Below, in pieces: positions 1 to 6,325 of a stretch of 6,781 bases of DNA; the stretch's first letter is position 1, and every line of letters begins with the position of its first letter. This DNA comes from an uncultured Bacilli bacterium (GTDB lineage: Bacteria > Bacillota_I > Bacilli_A > RF39 > UBA660), in contig CANRKE010000064.1 of the NCBI GenBank assembly GCA_947631135.1, positions 1 to 6,781 on the forward strand. The letters run 5' to 3'. Under the pieces are notes generated by a model. It did no database searches, was not told where the DNA came from, and saw only the letters and a program-made list of their open reading frames with translations. Made by a program: the position numbers and the translations under genes.

Positions 1-307
1 TATCATTTTCTGTTTTACATTCAAATAGAATATATCCTACTTCACTTAATAATTCTTCTGGTGTTTTATTTGTTTTATATATAATATCATTATTATTGTA
101 AGCTAATTTATATATATAATTTTTAAATTCATTTAATATATCATTTTCTTCTAAATCTTTATATAATTCATGACTAGGATTAAAATGTTCAAGTAATATT
201 TGTAGTAGTTTACCATTTTCATCTAGTACAGTTGATAAATAATCTCTACAATATCTACTCATTTTTTCTCCAAATTTCTTTTTAATTGTTTTTAATTCGT
301 CTATCAT
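1..307 (-). CDS. Uncharacterised protein, N-terminal part (runs off left edge)
   Basis: An open frame begins at the ATG at 307 and runs leftward without a stop to the window edge, giving about 102 residues. It starts MIDELKTIKKKFGEKMSRYC and continues through an HFNPSHELYKDL stretch, a FKNYIYKLAY stretch and LLSEVGYILFECKTEND. The visible part is mainly polar helical sequence with two cysteines and no signal peptide or membrane segment, so it is probably cytoplasmic. From memory, the pattern (FxPSxxLYxDL, FKxYIYxL, LLxEAGYxLxECxTEEDI) resembles the start of an uncharacterised family common in gut Bacillota, but I cannot verify that and assign no function. A GGGGG-type ribosome site lies 9 bases before the ATG, and a consensus promoter lies just upstream. 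Together these make the start credible. The gene is separated from its upstream neighbour by a strong terminator, so it begins its own transcript. Confidence 0.75.
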   Translation of the reverse strand, partial: MIDELKTIKKKFGEKMSRYCRDYLSTVLDENGKLLQILLEHFNPSHELYKDLEENDILNEFKNYIYKLAYNNNDIIYKTNKTPEELLSEVGYILFECKTEND

Positions 308-336
308 AATACAATACCCCCATTTATATAATGGCT

Positions 337-365
337 ATTATATACTTTTTTGTTATAAATGTCAA
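337..365 (-). promoter_or_regulatory. Consensus sigma-A promoter for the left-edge gene
   Basis: On the minus strand, TTGACA (365-360) and TATAAT (342-337) are separated by exactly 17 bases. Both hexamers are perfect matches to the housekeeping consensus. Transcription should start near 330, leaving a leader of about 23 bases that contains the GGGGG ribosome site at 321-317 before the ATG at 307. It sits immediately after the terminator of the surface-protein gene. Confidence 0.88.
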
Positions 366-377
366 TAATTCACCCAC

Positions 378-413
378 AAAAAAACTGCTATAAACAGCAG
401 TCTATAACAGTTT
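378..413 (-). terminator. Intrinsic terminator of the beta-helix surface-protein gene
   Basis: On the minus strand, AAACTGTTATAGAC (413-400) pairs with GTTTATAGCAGTTT (395-382). This forms a 14-bp stem with two G-T wobbles around the 4-base loop TGCT. The stem runs into a tract of seven T (384-378). It begins 11 bases after the TAA stop at 425-427 and insulates the next promoter at 365. Confidence 0.9.
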
Positions 414-424
414 AATTATAACAA

Positions 425-1687
425 TTAATTTTCTTTTCTTCTTAAGTACATTGATGTACCAATGAATCCTATAATACCAACGATTCCTAGCATTACAACA
501 CCAACAATACCATCAAAAGTTTTTGGAACAGCTACATTAGCATCAGCACTTACTTTATTAAATACAGTAATTAATCTAGTACCATTTTCAATTACAGTAT
601 CTTCAGAATATTCTTTATTATCATCTTTAGTAGCAAAATGACTGAATGCATATCCTTCTCTAGTTTTTATTTTATCTAGTTCAGGAAGTTCACTTAATTT
701 TGTACCATATTCAACTGTATAAGGCACATCATCAATATAGAATTTAGCTAATGTTTTAATACCAGCAAATACTGCAGGATCTAGACTACCTTCATTACCA
801 ACTGTACCTTCTACAATTGATACATTCATGTTAACACTACCTTGTGTTAAAGTAGTTCCTTTATTTTTACCAGGTACTAAATTCTTAACTTCACCATCTA
901 CAATATTAACTTTTACACTATTTAATGTACCAGTTACATCACCAGCATCTTCACCACCGATGTATAGATTATCTACTGTACCACCTGCTATATAAACATC
1001 AGCACCTTCTACTGTACCACGGTTAACAGTTTGAAGTTTTCCAACTTTAGCTCCAGTTCCAGCTAAAGATACTTTAGCATCATCAGTAAATCCATTAGAT
1101 CCACCAGCAGTAACATATTCAAATTCACCGCTATTTACATTTACTTCAGTTTTTTTAGTGTAGCTTATTCCTTCACCACCACCGAAAACAGAATGAGCTT
1201 TACCACCAGCTAGCATTATAAATGCATCATCTACAATAGTTGTTGCTCCTTCTTTATTTCCACTATACCATGAACAAGTATCACTACTAAATGAAGATGC
1301 ACCTCCACCAACTATACCGCCAGTAACTTCTCCACCTTTTAGGAATATAAATGTACTTCCAATATGACTTTTGTGAAGTCCACCACCAACGATGTTCTTA
1401 ACTTTACCACTTTCCATTGTTATTGAAGTAGAATCGAAATCGATACCGTCAGTTTCTTTATGTCCACCACCAAATACTGTAGTGTTTTCATCAACATCGA
1501 TATCAGCATCTGCTCCTTCCCAAGCAACAACAGTACCTCCATCCTTTTCTTTAATTGTTATAGGTGTTCCATTTGCAAAAACGAAATTTCCTGATTTTTC
1601 AGGTGTTTTTGCAGCTTCTGCCTTAACACTTGGTATAAACATTACACACATTACAAGAGCTAATGCAGAAATCAAATACTTTTTCAT
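425..1687 (-). CDS. Secreted, wall-anchored beta-helix-like surface protein
   Basis: 420 residues from the ATG at 1687. The start is chosen because GAGGA lies 6 bases upstream and because the gene's promoter lies inside the longer open frame that reaches 1744. Residues 1-25 are a signal peptide (MKKYLISALALVMCVMF, then polar VKAEAA). From about residue 87 to 300 there are about eight degenerate units of near 20 residues with the form xVxIxGGxVxNIxGGG; examples are GKVKNIVGGG, AHSVFGGG and TVDNLYIGG. This is the pattern of a parallel beta-helix. Residues about 315-377 resemble a Listeria-Bacteroides (InlB B-type) repeat, including the motif REGYAFSHFATKDDN. The tail has VPKTFD (387-392), a hydrophobic segment (393-414) and RRKEN, which is the layout of a sortase sorting signal with a non-canonical motif. 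Inferred role is adhesion or surface display; the ligand is unknown. The gene is monocistronic. Its base composition is visibly less AT-rich than the U32 genes next to it. Confidence 0.85.
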   Translation of the reverse strand: MKKYLISALALVMCVMFIPSVKAEAAKTPEKSGNFVFANGTPITIKEKDGGTVVAWEGADADIDVDENTTVFGGGHKETDGIDFDSTSITMESGKVKNIVGGGLHKSHIGSTFIFLKGGEVTGGIVGGGASSFSSDTCSWYSGNKEGATTIVDDAFIMLAGGKAHSVFGGGEGISYTKKTEVNVNSGEFEYVTAGGSNGFTDDAKVSLAGTGAKVGKLQTVNRGTVEGADVYIAGGTVDNLYIGGEDAGDVTGTLNSVKVNIVDGEVKNLVPGKNKGTTLTQGSVNMNVSIVEGTVGNEGSLDPAVFAGIKTLAKFYIDDVPYTVEYGTKLSELPELDKIKTREGYAFSHFATKDDNKEYSEDTVIENGTRLITVFNKVSADANVAVPKTFDGIVGVVMLGIVGIIGFIGTSMYLRRKEN

Positions 1688-1692
1688 AAAAT

Positions 1693-1699
1693 TCCTCAC
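1693..1699 (-). promoter_or_regulatory. Ribosome binding site fixing the surface-protein start
   Basis: GTGAGGA on the minus strand lies just ahead of the ATG at 1687 (GAGG, then AATTTT). The in-frame ATG at 1744 has no such site and overlaps the -10 element, so translation should begin at 1687, directly at the signal peptide MKKYL. Confidence 0.8.
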
Positions 1700-1708
1700 T
1701 TTCTTTTT

Positions 1709-1726
1709 AAGAAGCATTACCTTCTT
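1709..1726 (-). other. Small hairpin in the leader of the surface-protein mRNA
   Basis: AAGAAG (1726-1721) and CTTCTT (1714-1709) form a 6-bp stem around GTAATG. It lies within the predicted leader of about 42 bases, near its 5' end. It could stabilise the transcript; no regulatory role is shown. Confidence 0.4.
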
Positions 1727-1735
1727 ACTATATAC

Positions 1736-1764
1736 ATCATACATGATTTATGAATATAAGTCAA
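1736..1764 (-). promoter_or_regulatory. Promoter of the beta-helix surface-protein gene
   Basis: TTGACT (1764-1759), 17 bases, then TATGAT (1741-1736) on the minus strand. Each hexamer differs from the sigma-A consensus at one position. The predicted transcription start is near 1729, which is downstream of the upstream in-frame ATG at 1744 and so rules it out for this transcript. Confidence 0.8.
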
Positions 1765-1811
1765 CTAAATTTTGAAAAAATATTTTGCCATTTACATCCA
1801 ATATTCGACAA

Positions 1812-3008
1812 TTAATATATATATGGAATTCTTATAATATCGTATTTGTAAACCCTCTTCTTACATGGTATTTTAAGTATTTGTTTAGGATGTCTAGCAA
1901 TATCTATACTACAACCATCTTCATCTATTAATTTATCAATTTTTAACTTAAAAGTTTCTGTTTTAGGTCCAAATATTTCAACATAATCTGATACTTTAAA
2001 ATAATTTCTAACTTCCATAGTTATCATATTATCTTTATAATCTAATACTACTCCTAAAAAATCTTGATTAGATATTTCTTGTCTACCCAAATAATATTGC
2101 TCATCTACACCAACATTTTTATCATAAAATTGAGGAACATTATCTCTATTTGCAACTCTTGATAATATTTTAATATATTTTTCATCTAATACAAATTTAT
2201 CTTTATTTTTTAAATATTCATCTATTACATGCCTATATACATATAAAACTGTAGAAACATAGTATATACTTCTCATTCTACCTTCAATCTTAAATGATTT
2301 AACACCAATATCTATCATATCCTTAATATATTTAATCATTTGTAAATCTTTAGAACACATAGTAAATTCTGTATCATCTATTATTTTTTCATCACCATCA
2401 TATAGATCAAAATTCCACCTACATATTTGTGCACAACCTCCACGATTTGAATCTCTATTTGTAATATAATTAGATAATACACATCTACCACTAATTCCAA
2501 CACACATAGCCCCATGAATAAAACATTCTACATCAATTTTATTATAATCTATTATATCCTTTATGTCATAACGATTAGCTTCACGTGCTAAAACCAATCT
2601 TTTTACACCTAAATTTTTATAAAACTTTGCACTTAATCTATTCATACAAGATGCTTGTGTTGATAAGTGTATTTCTAAATTTGGAGCAATCTTTTTAATA
2701 ATACTAATACACCCTATATCTGATACTATTACTGCATCTACACCTATTTCATCTAATTTTTTAATATATTTTTCTATATTATTAAAATCTTCATCATGAT
2801 ATATAATATTCATAGTAACATATACTTTTTTTCCTATATTATGTGCATATTTAACTGCTTCATCAATTTCTTCTATACTAAAATTTTTAGCATTCGCACG
2901 TAAACTATAATCTTTACCTCCAATATATACTGCATCTGCACCATATAAAAGTGCCCACTTAAGTTTTTCTAAATCACCAGCAGGAGCAAGTAATTCTACT
3001 TTATTCAT
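1812..3008 (-). CDS. trhP2: U32-family tRNA U34 hydroxylation protein, YrrO/TrhP2-like
   Basis: 398 residues from the ATG at 3008, chosen over the in-frame GTG at 3017 because AGGTGA lies 5 bases before the ATG. The N-terminus has the U32 hallmark VELLAPAGDLEKL and GADAVYIGG (about 3-31) followed by SLRANAKNF. The U32 signature is at about 161-181 (ECFIHGAMC, GRC, LSNY). Cysteines C169, C176, C192, C196 and C218 fall where U32 homologues such as UbiU/UbiV and TrhP bind a 4Fe-4S cluster. In B. subtilis the YrrN-YrrO pair makes 5-hydroxyuridine at wobble position 34 of tRNA from prephenate, and this role is inferred here from similarity and gene order. The length is close to YrrO (about 420). 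The old name 'peptidase/collagenase U32' probably does not describe the activity. The first 8 bases overlap the end of the upstream YrrN-like gene, so the two are probably translationally coupled. No clear terminator follows the stop at 1812. Confidence 0.88.
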   Translation of the reverse strand: MNKVELLAPAGDLEKLKWALLYGADAVYIGGKDYSLRANAKNFSIEEIDEAVKYAHNIGKKVYVTMNIIYHDEDFNNIEKYIKKLDEIGVDAVIVSDIGCISIIKKIAPNLEIHLSTQASCMNRLSAKFYKNLGVKRLVLAREANRYDIKDIIDYNKIDVECFIHGAMCVGISGRCVLSNYITNRDSNRGGCAQICRWNFDLYDGDEKIIDDTEFTMCSKDLQMIKYIKDMIDIGVKSFKIEGRMRSIYYVSTVLYVYRHVIDEYLKNKDKFVLDEKYIKILSRVANRDNVPQFYDKNVGVDEQYYLGRQEISNQDFLGVVLDYKDNMITMEVRNYFKVSDYVEIFGPKTETFKLKIDKLIDEDGCSIDIARHPKQILKIPCKKRVYKYDIIRIPYIY

Positions 3009-3864
3009 CCATATCACCTACTTTATATATACTTTTTTGGTGTAAAAAGCCACTATTTGTATTTTTATTTGTAAATTTGTTATGAAATTCAACTAAAGTT
3101 TTTAAATCTAGCATATTATTATAATATAATGTACGAAGTGTTGTTAAAGCATTAATTAATTCATTAATATCAAATTCAATATTATAACTATTTACTAAAA
3201 TATAATCTATATTACTATCTAATACTTTTCTATAATCTATAATACCATTAGTACATTTCCCATTTACAATATGAGTACCATTATTATCTTCATATATATC
3301 ATAATATAGATCTTTATTACCTATTCTATATTGTTTATTACTTTTCTTATGATTTATATATTCTAAATAATTAGTTATTAGAAATCTATTAGATGAAAAT
3401 ATATTAAATTTTCCATAAAGTGGTAAAAATAATTTAGATTTAGTATTTTTAGATATTTCAATCATTTCATCTAGTGTTATATCAGGAGATAATATAGAAT
3501 AATTAACATTATAATCTAAATATGTATTTATACTTTGATAATTAGTAGTTGCACGTATATTACCCCAAATTAATTCTATATTTAATTTATTTTCTAATAC
3601 TATTTGAACTATTGATAAATCATCAAATATTACTTTCATACCTTCCATTTGTTTAAGTATATCAATTAATTTATCTATTTCATTATTATGTATTACTTTA
3701 TTCATACTTACTATTATTTCTTTACTAGTTTTAATATTTTTTATCTCTTCTAAAGATAATTCTAATACATTTAAACTATTATAATCTTTAAGTCCTATTA
3801 TAAATATATCAGCATTAGTATTTATTTCATCTAAATTATTTATCATTAAACAAATCTTATTCAT
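3001..3864 (-). CDS. trhP1: Divergent U32-family protein, YrrN/TrhP1-like
   Basis: 287 residues; shorter than B. subtilis YrrN (about 309). Similarity is weak but recognisable. There is an alternating alpha/beta N-terminal half, an LPLYGKFNIFSSNRFLITNY segment (about 150-167) like the YrrN stretch before its C-terminal third, and an ending NTNSGFLHQKSIYKVG that matches the usual GFLY-K-T-YKVK tail. Its order directly upstream of and overlapping a YrrO-like gene is the strongest support. It has only two cysteines (in the MNKIC start and a GKC motif). It therefore lacks the iron-sulphur cysteine set of its partner and is inferred to act as a partner subunit, not the cluster-bearing one. It is extremely AT-rich and asparagine/isoleucine-rich. 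The start ATG at 3864 follows GGTGGTGAT, and the gene heads the operon under an extended -10 promoter. Confidence 0.75.
   Translation of the reverse strand: MNKICLMINNLDEINTNADIFIIGLKDYNSLNVLELSLEEIKNIKTSKEIIVSMNKVIHNNEIDKLIDILKQMEGMKVIFDDLSIVQIVLENKLNIELIWGNIRATTNYQSINTYLDYNVNYSILSPDITLDEMIEISKNTKSKLFLPLYGKFNIFSSNRFLITNYLEYINHKKSNKQYRIGNKDLYYDIYEDNNGTHIVNGKCTNGIIDYRKVLDSNIDYILVNSYNIEFDINELINALTTLRTLYYNNMLDLKTLVEFHNKFTNKNTNSGFLHQKSIYKVGDMDE
3014..3019 (-). promoter_or_regulatory. Ribosome binding site for the second U32 gene
   Basis: AGGTGA on the minus strand lies inside the last codons of the YrrN-like gene, 5 bases before the ATG at 3008. It favours that ATG over the GTG at 3017, which would overlap the site itself. 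Confidence 0.75.
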
Positions 3865-3890
3865 TATATCACCACCAAAAATATAAATAT

Positions 3891-3919
3891 ATTATAACAG
3901 TTTTAAATTTTTGTGTAAA
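3891..3919 (-). promoter_or_regulatory. Promoter of the U32 gene pair
   Basis: TTTACA (3919-3914), 17 bases, then TATAAT (3896-3891) on the minus strand. A TG one base before the -10 (3899-3898) makes it an extended -10 element. Transcription should start near 3884, about 20 bases before the ATG at 3864. Confidence 0.85.
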
Positions 3920-3945
3920 GTTGTATGTAAAATTGATTATTTAGA

Positions 3946-3974
3946 TTTATTTATATTTCATATTATGATATAAT
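3946..3974 (+). promoter_or_regulatory. Promoter of the HD-domain gene
   Basis: TATAAT at 3969-3974 with TG at 3966-3967 forms an extended -10 (TGATATAAT). The -35 position (TTTATT, 3946-3951) is poor, as is common with extended -10 promoters. The predicted start is near 3981, 21 bases before the ATG. The two divergent -10 boxes are 72 bases apart. Confidence 0.75.
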
Positions 3975-4001
3975 GATGAGGTTTGCAGAGGTGAATAGAA
4001 T

Positions 4002-4520
4002 ATGAATTTCTACGACAATATAGAAGATTTGAAATATAAAAATATAATTAATGATATTATTAACAACGATAAATTTAGAGAACTAGATAATATTGAACAT
4101 CACGGTGGAACAAGATTAAAGCATTCACTAAAAGTATCATATTATTCATATAAGATATCAAAATTTATGAAAGTAGATTATATTGCAGTTGCACGTGCAG
4201 GACTTTTACATGATTTCTATTTTGAAAAAACTAAACAAATGGAAAAAACTATGCAAAAAGTTAAGTTATTTTCAGTAGGTCATCCTAAAGAAGCAGTTAA
4301 TAATGCAAGTGAATTATTTGCTTTATCGGATAAAGAAAAAGATATTATTAAATCCCATATGTTCCCAATAGATTATAAAATCCCTAAATATATTGAAAGT
4401 TGGATAGTTAGTCTTGTAGATAAGGTTATAAGTTTTAAAGAATTCGGACTTAAAGCTAATTATAAATTAACTACTACAATTAATCTATGGTTAATTCTAC
4501 TTATAAATATTAAAAAGTAA
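4002..4520 (+). CDS. HD-domain phosphohydrolase
   Basis: 172 residues with a full set of HD-superfamily metal ligands in order: H41 (RLKHSLKV), H70-D71 (GLLHDF), H94 (GHPKEA), H119 (KSHMFP) and D140 (SLVDK). These enzymes bind one or two divalent metals and hydrolyse phosphate bonds in nucleotides or similar compounds; the substrate here cannot be told. The pattern HHGGTRLKHS, AVARAGLLHDF and SHMFPI fits a small stand-alone HD family common in Bacillota, not YqeK or the HD-GYP or RelA types. It has no signal peptide. The hydrophobic end (LWLILLINI) could pack against the domain or touch the membrane. AGAGGTGA at 3987-3994 is a strong ribosome site 7 bases before the ATG. The gene is transcribed away from the U32 pair and converges with the gene at 4547. 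Its last codons lie inside the shared terminator. Confidence 0.88.
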   Translation: MNFYDNIEDLKYKNIINDIINNDKFRELDNIEHHGGTRLKHSLKVSYYSYKISKFMKVDYIAVARAGLLHDFYFEKTKQMEKTMQKVKLFSVGHPKEAVNNASELFALSDKEKDIIKSHMFPIDYKIPKYIESWIVSLVDKVISFKEFGLKANYKLTTTINLWLILLINIKK

Positions 4521-4549
4521 TGAAAGTGCTCATTACTTTTTAATATTTA
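4504..4549. terminator. Bidirectional terminator, perfect 20-bp inverted repeat over two stop codons
   Basis: Bases 4504-4523 are perfectly complementary to 4530-4549 around the 6-base loop 4524-4529. The core arm AAAAAGTAATGA pairs with TCATTACTTTTT, giving a T5 run after the core hairpin in each direction. The left arm contains the TAA stop of the HD gene (4518-4520). The right end holds the TAA stop of the converging gene (4547-4549). It should terminate both transcripts. Confidence 0.85.
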
Positions 4550-6196
4550 ATCTAAGCTTACTATGTATGGATTATCTTTAGTTCCGTCACCTTGTTCAAA
4601 TAGAATGTCTGCACGTAAATTTAAAACTGGACTAACTGATGATTGTTCATATATCGTTCCAACTCCTATTCCACCTACATCACTCTTAAAAAATAGTTCG
4701 TAAGAACCAATATTGTTTCCGTATGGAGTTCCTAGACGTATCCAAGTTTCATTTCCATATAGATAATAGTTATGATTTTCTATATAATCTACTCCACCTG
4801 CAAATGCAACTTCATCGGCTGATAACAATCCTATTTTTAAGTCGTATTCTCCACCATATGTTTCATTTGTATTTGGACATATATATGTTGGTTGTTTACT
4901 ATCATGAAGTCTACTATATGCACCATAAAGTATAAATTCCCCATCATATTCAACTCTAGATATTGACGTATCGTTACAATATCTTGTATTCGCCAAAAGC
5001 TCGTCATATGCTTGCATATGTTCTATATACCAATTATCCAAATAATTTTTTATTTTCGATGATATTCCATCTTGTACATTTGGTTTACTATTGTCATATG
5101 TATATCCTACATATTTTTTTTCTAATTCGGAAGAAGAAAAATAATCATAATCATCATTAAATGCACTCATACCCACTGATCCATCTGCTTTAATTCTTAT
5201 TGAACCATCACCATTAATTCTAACAATTCTAAATAACATATCTTCACCAGATATTGGACCCACTTCTTTTATGTCAGCAATACATTCTTCTTCTGATGAA
5301 TAATAATCATAATAACCCCATGAACAATAATTATTTGCGTCATATTCAATTTCACCACTTTTTTGCATCATACCTAATCGTTCTAAATCACTAGGCCATT
5401 TTAACCCTTCAATCTTTAAATAATTATCTTCCACATTCCCTCTAAAATAATATGTTTCTCCATCATCATCCTCACTTGCATACAATCCGTTTTCTACTAC
5501 AGCTTGTGATTTTGATGTATCCCTATCATTAGTACTTGATTCTGGTAATGTATCATAATATTCTTGTGATACTGCTATTTTACTAAAATCTGGATTTCCT
5601 TTTTGTAATGTATTATCATCCTTTATTACTTTTGATAGTAATTCCGTTTGTTTATTTTGGTGTCCTACTACTGTTATTTTTCCTGAAAATGTCTTTTCCA
5701 TCATATCTGATTGGTCTAATTCATTTTCACTTATCCAAATATATAGTTCATAATTCTTACTTGATGTTATCTCTTGATTATTTGTTAGTAGTAATTTATT
5801 ATCTAATACATTTCTGAAATTACCATTACTTATTTTTTCTTCACCAGAATATAGTGCCCATTTAAATTCTAAATCTTCTAATTCACTAGGTAAGCTTATA
5901 TCTGTTATATTAATATCTACATAAGCTTTAGCTGTACCTGTATTATTTACTTGAAAATTTATTTTACTTGCTTTTTCTTTTATGTCTTTATCATATATTG
6001 GTTGTATATTACTCATATTTATTGACTCTAAATTATCATCTTCATAACTTATTAGTAATGTCCCAGCTTTTACTGAATTTTCTTCTCTTGTATTGCTTGA
6101 TAAATATGTATAAGTAAATCCTATTAACAACAACACTACTACCATTATCGCACCTATTAGTATACTTATTTTCTTCTTATTATTTTCTTTCTCCAT
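4547..6196 (-). CDS. Membrane-anchored two-domain extracellular protein
   Basis: 549 residues. Residues 1-9 are charged, 10-28 form one hydrophobic segment (ILIGAIMVVVLLLIGF), and the rest faces outside. It lacks a lipobox. The run YTYLSSNTREENSVKAGTL resembles the junction in camelysin/TasA-type proteins (AYFxD..xAGTL), so the first domain (about 40-178) may be a TasA-like beta-sandwich. A polar linker follows (about 183-235). The C-terminal domain (about 236-549) carries MLFRIVRINGDGSIRI, VGYTYDNSKPNVQDG, RYCNDTS, GLLSADEVAFAGG and a final SPVLNLRAD then GDGTKDNPYIV. I recognise this as a recurring domain of surface proteins in gut Bacilli, but no function is known to me. Four cysteines (C291, C305, C407, C440) could form two disulphides. 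AGGAGAGTGA ends just before the start. The gene has a long structured leader containing a terminator, so its expression is probably controlled by attenuation. Confidence 0.82.
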   Translation of the reverse strand: MEKENNKKKISILIGAIMVVVLLLIGFTYTYLSSNTREENSVKAGTLLISYEDDNLESINMSNIQPIYDKDIKEKASKINFQVNNTGTAKAYVDINITDISLPSELEDLEFKWALYSGEEKISNGNFRNVLDNKLLLTNNQEITSSKNYELYIWISENELDQSDMMEKTFSGKITVVGHQNKQTELLSKVIKDDNTLQKGNPDFSKIAVSQEYYDTLPESSTNDRDTSKSQAVVENGLYASEDDDGETYYFRGNVEDNYLKIEGLKWPSDLERLGMMQKSGEIEYDANNYCSWGYYDYYSSEEECIADIKEVGPISGEDMLFRIVRINGDGSIRIKADGSVGMSAFNDDYDYFSSSELEKKYVGYTYDNSKPNVQDGISSKIKNYLDNWYIEHMQAYDELLANTRYCNDTSISRVEYDGEFILYGAYSRLHDSKQPTYICPNTNETYGGEYDLKIGLLSADEVAFAGGVDYIENHNYYLYGNETWIRLGTPYGNNIGSYELFFKSDVGGIGVGTIYEQSSVSPVLNLRADILFEQGDGTKDNPYIVSLD

Positions 6197-6200
6197 TTTT

Positions 6201-6210
6201 TCACTCTCCT
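6201..6210 (-). promoter_or_regulatory. Strong ribosome binding site of the two-domain surface gene
   Basis: AGGAGAGTGA on the minus strand; AGGAG (6210-6206) is 9 bases before the ATG at 6196. Its GGAGAG core is complementary to CTCTCC in the upstream leader (6346-6341), so it could be masked by long-range pairing. Confidence 0.75.
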
Positions 6211-6250
6211 ACTATTATTTAATAATTATTATTGATTATTTTCACAACGC

Positions 6251-6280
6251 AAAAAATCACCTACCTATTCAAGGTAAGTG
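6251..6280 (-). terminator. Intrinsic terminator before the two-domain surface gene
   Basis: CACTTACCT (6280-6272) pairs with AGGTAGGTG (6266-6258) in a 9-bp stem with one wobble and the loop TGAAT. It is followed by one A and then T6 (6256-6251). It lies 123 bases after the stop of the Rpn-like gene and 54 bases before the ATG at 6196. It can serve either as that gene's distant terminator or as an attenuator for the surface gene. A promoter between it and the upstream stop favours the second reading. Confidence 0.78.
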
Positions 6281-6299
6281 AATTGGTCTTATAAGATGA

Positions 6300-6307
6300 C
6301 CCCCCCC
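6300..6307. repeat. C8 (G8 on the coding strand) homopolymer in the leader
   Basis: Eight consecutive C on the plus strand in a very AT-rich intergenic region. On the transcript it is G8 and makes the 3' strand of the proposed P2 stem. Tracts of this kind are prone to slippage. Confidence 0.9.
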
Positions 6308-6311
6308 ATAT

Positions 6312-6325
6312 CGAACATATGTTTG
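6312..6325. promoter_or_regulatory. LexA (SOS) box-like palindrome
   Basis: CGAACATATGTTTG fits the Bacillus LexA/DinR box consensus CGAACRNRYGTTYG at every position. It lies inside the predicted leader, roughly 40-53 bases after the inferred transcription start, where bound LexA could act as a roadblock. The same palindrome is part of the RNA fold, so the match could be coincidental. Confidence 0.45.

Noticed and set aside
1688..1744. An upstream in-frame ATG at 1744 that would add 19 residues (MYDVYSKKVMLLKK) to the surface protein.
   Set aside because: The promoter -10 lies at 1741-1736, so the transcript begins after this ATG. The ATG at 1687 has its own ribosome site and starts a normal signal peptide.
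1392..1775. A 127-codon open frame on the plus strand.
   Set aside because: It lies opposite the surface-protein gene, has no ribosome site or family features, and looks like an antisense shadow of the glycine-rich repeats.
1765..1811. A possible terminator after the U32 pair (TTGTC and GGCAA, then a T-rich run).
   Set aside because: Only 5 pairs with a 17-base loop can be drawn, which is too weak to call. The operon end remains unmarked.
3009..3017. GTG start at 3017 for the second U32 gene.
   Set aside because: It overlaps the AGGTGA ribosome site that serves the ATG at 3008, and family members start at the MxKxELLAPAG position.
6219..6247. A weak promoter TTGTGA-N17-TATTAA just before the 549-residue protein gene.
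   Set aside because: Its start site would fall near 6212, leaving the ribosome site at the very 5' end of the mRNA. Both hexamers match at only four positions in an AT-rich stretch.
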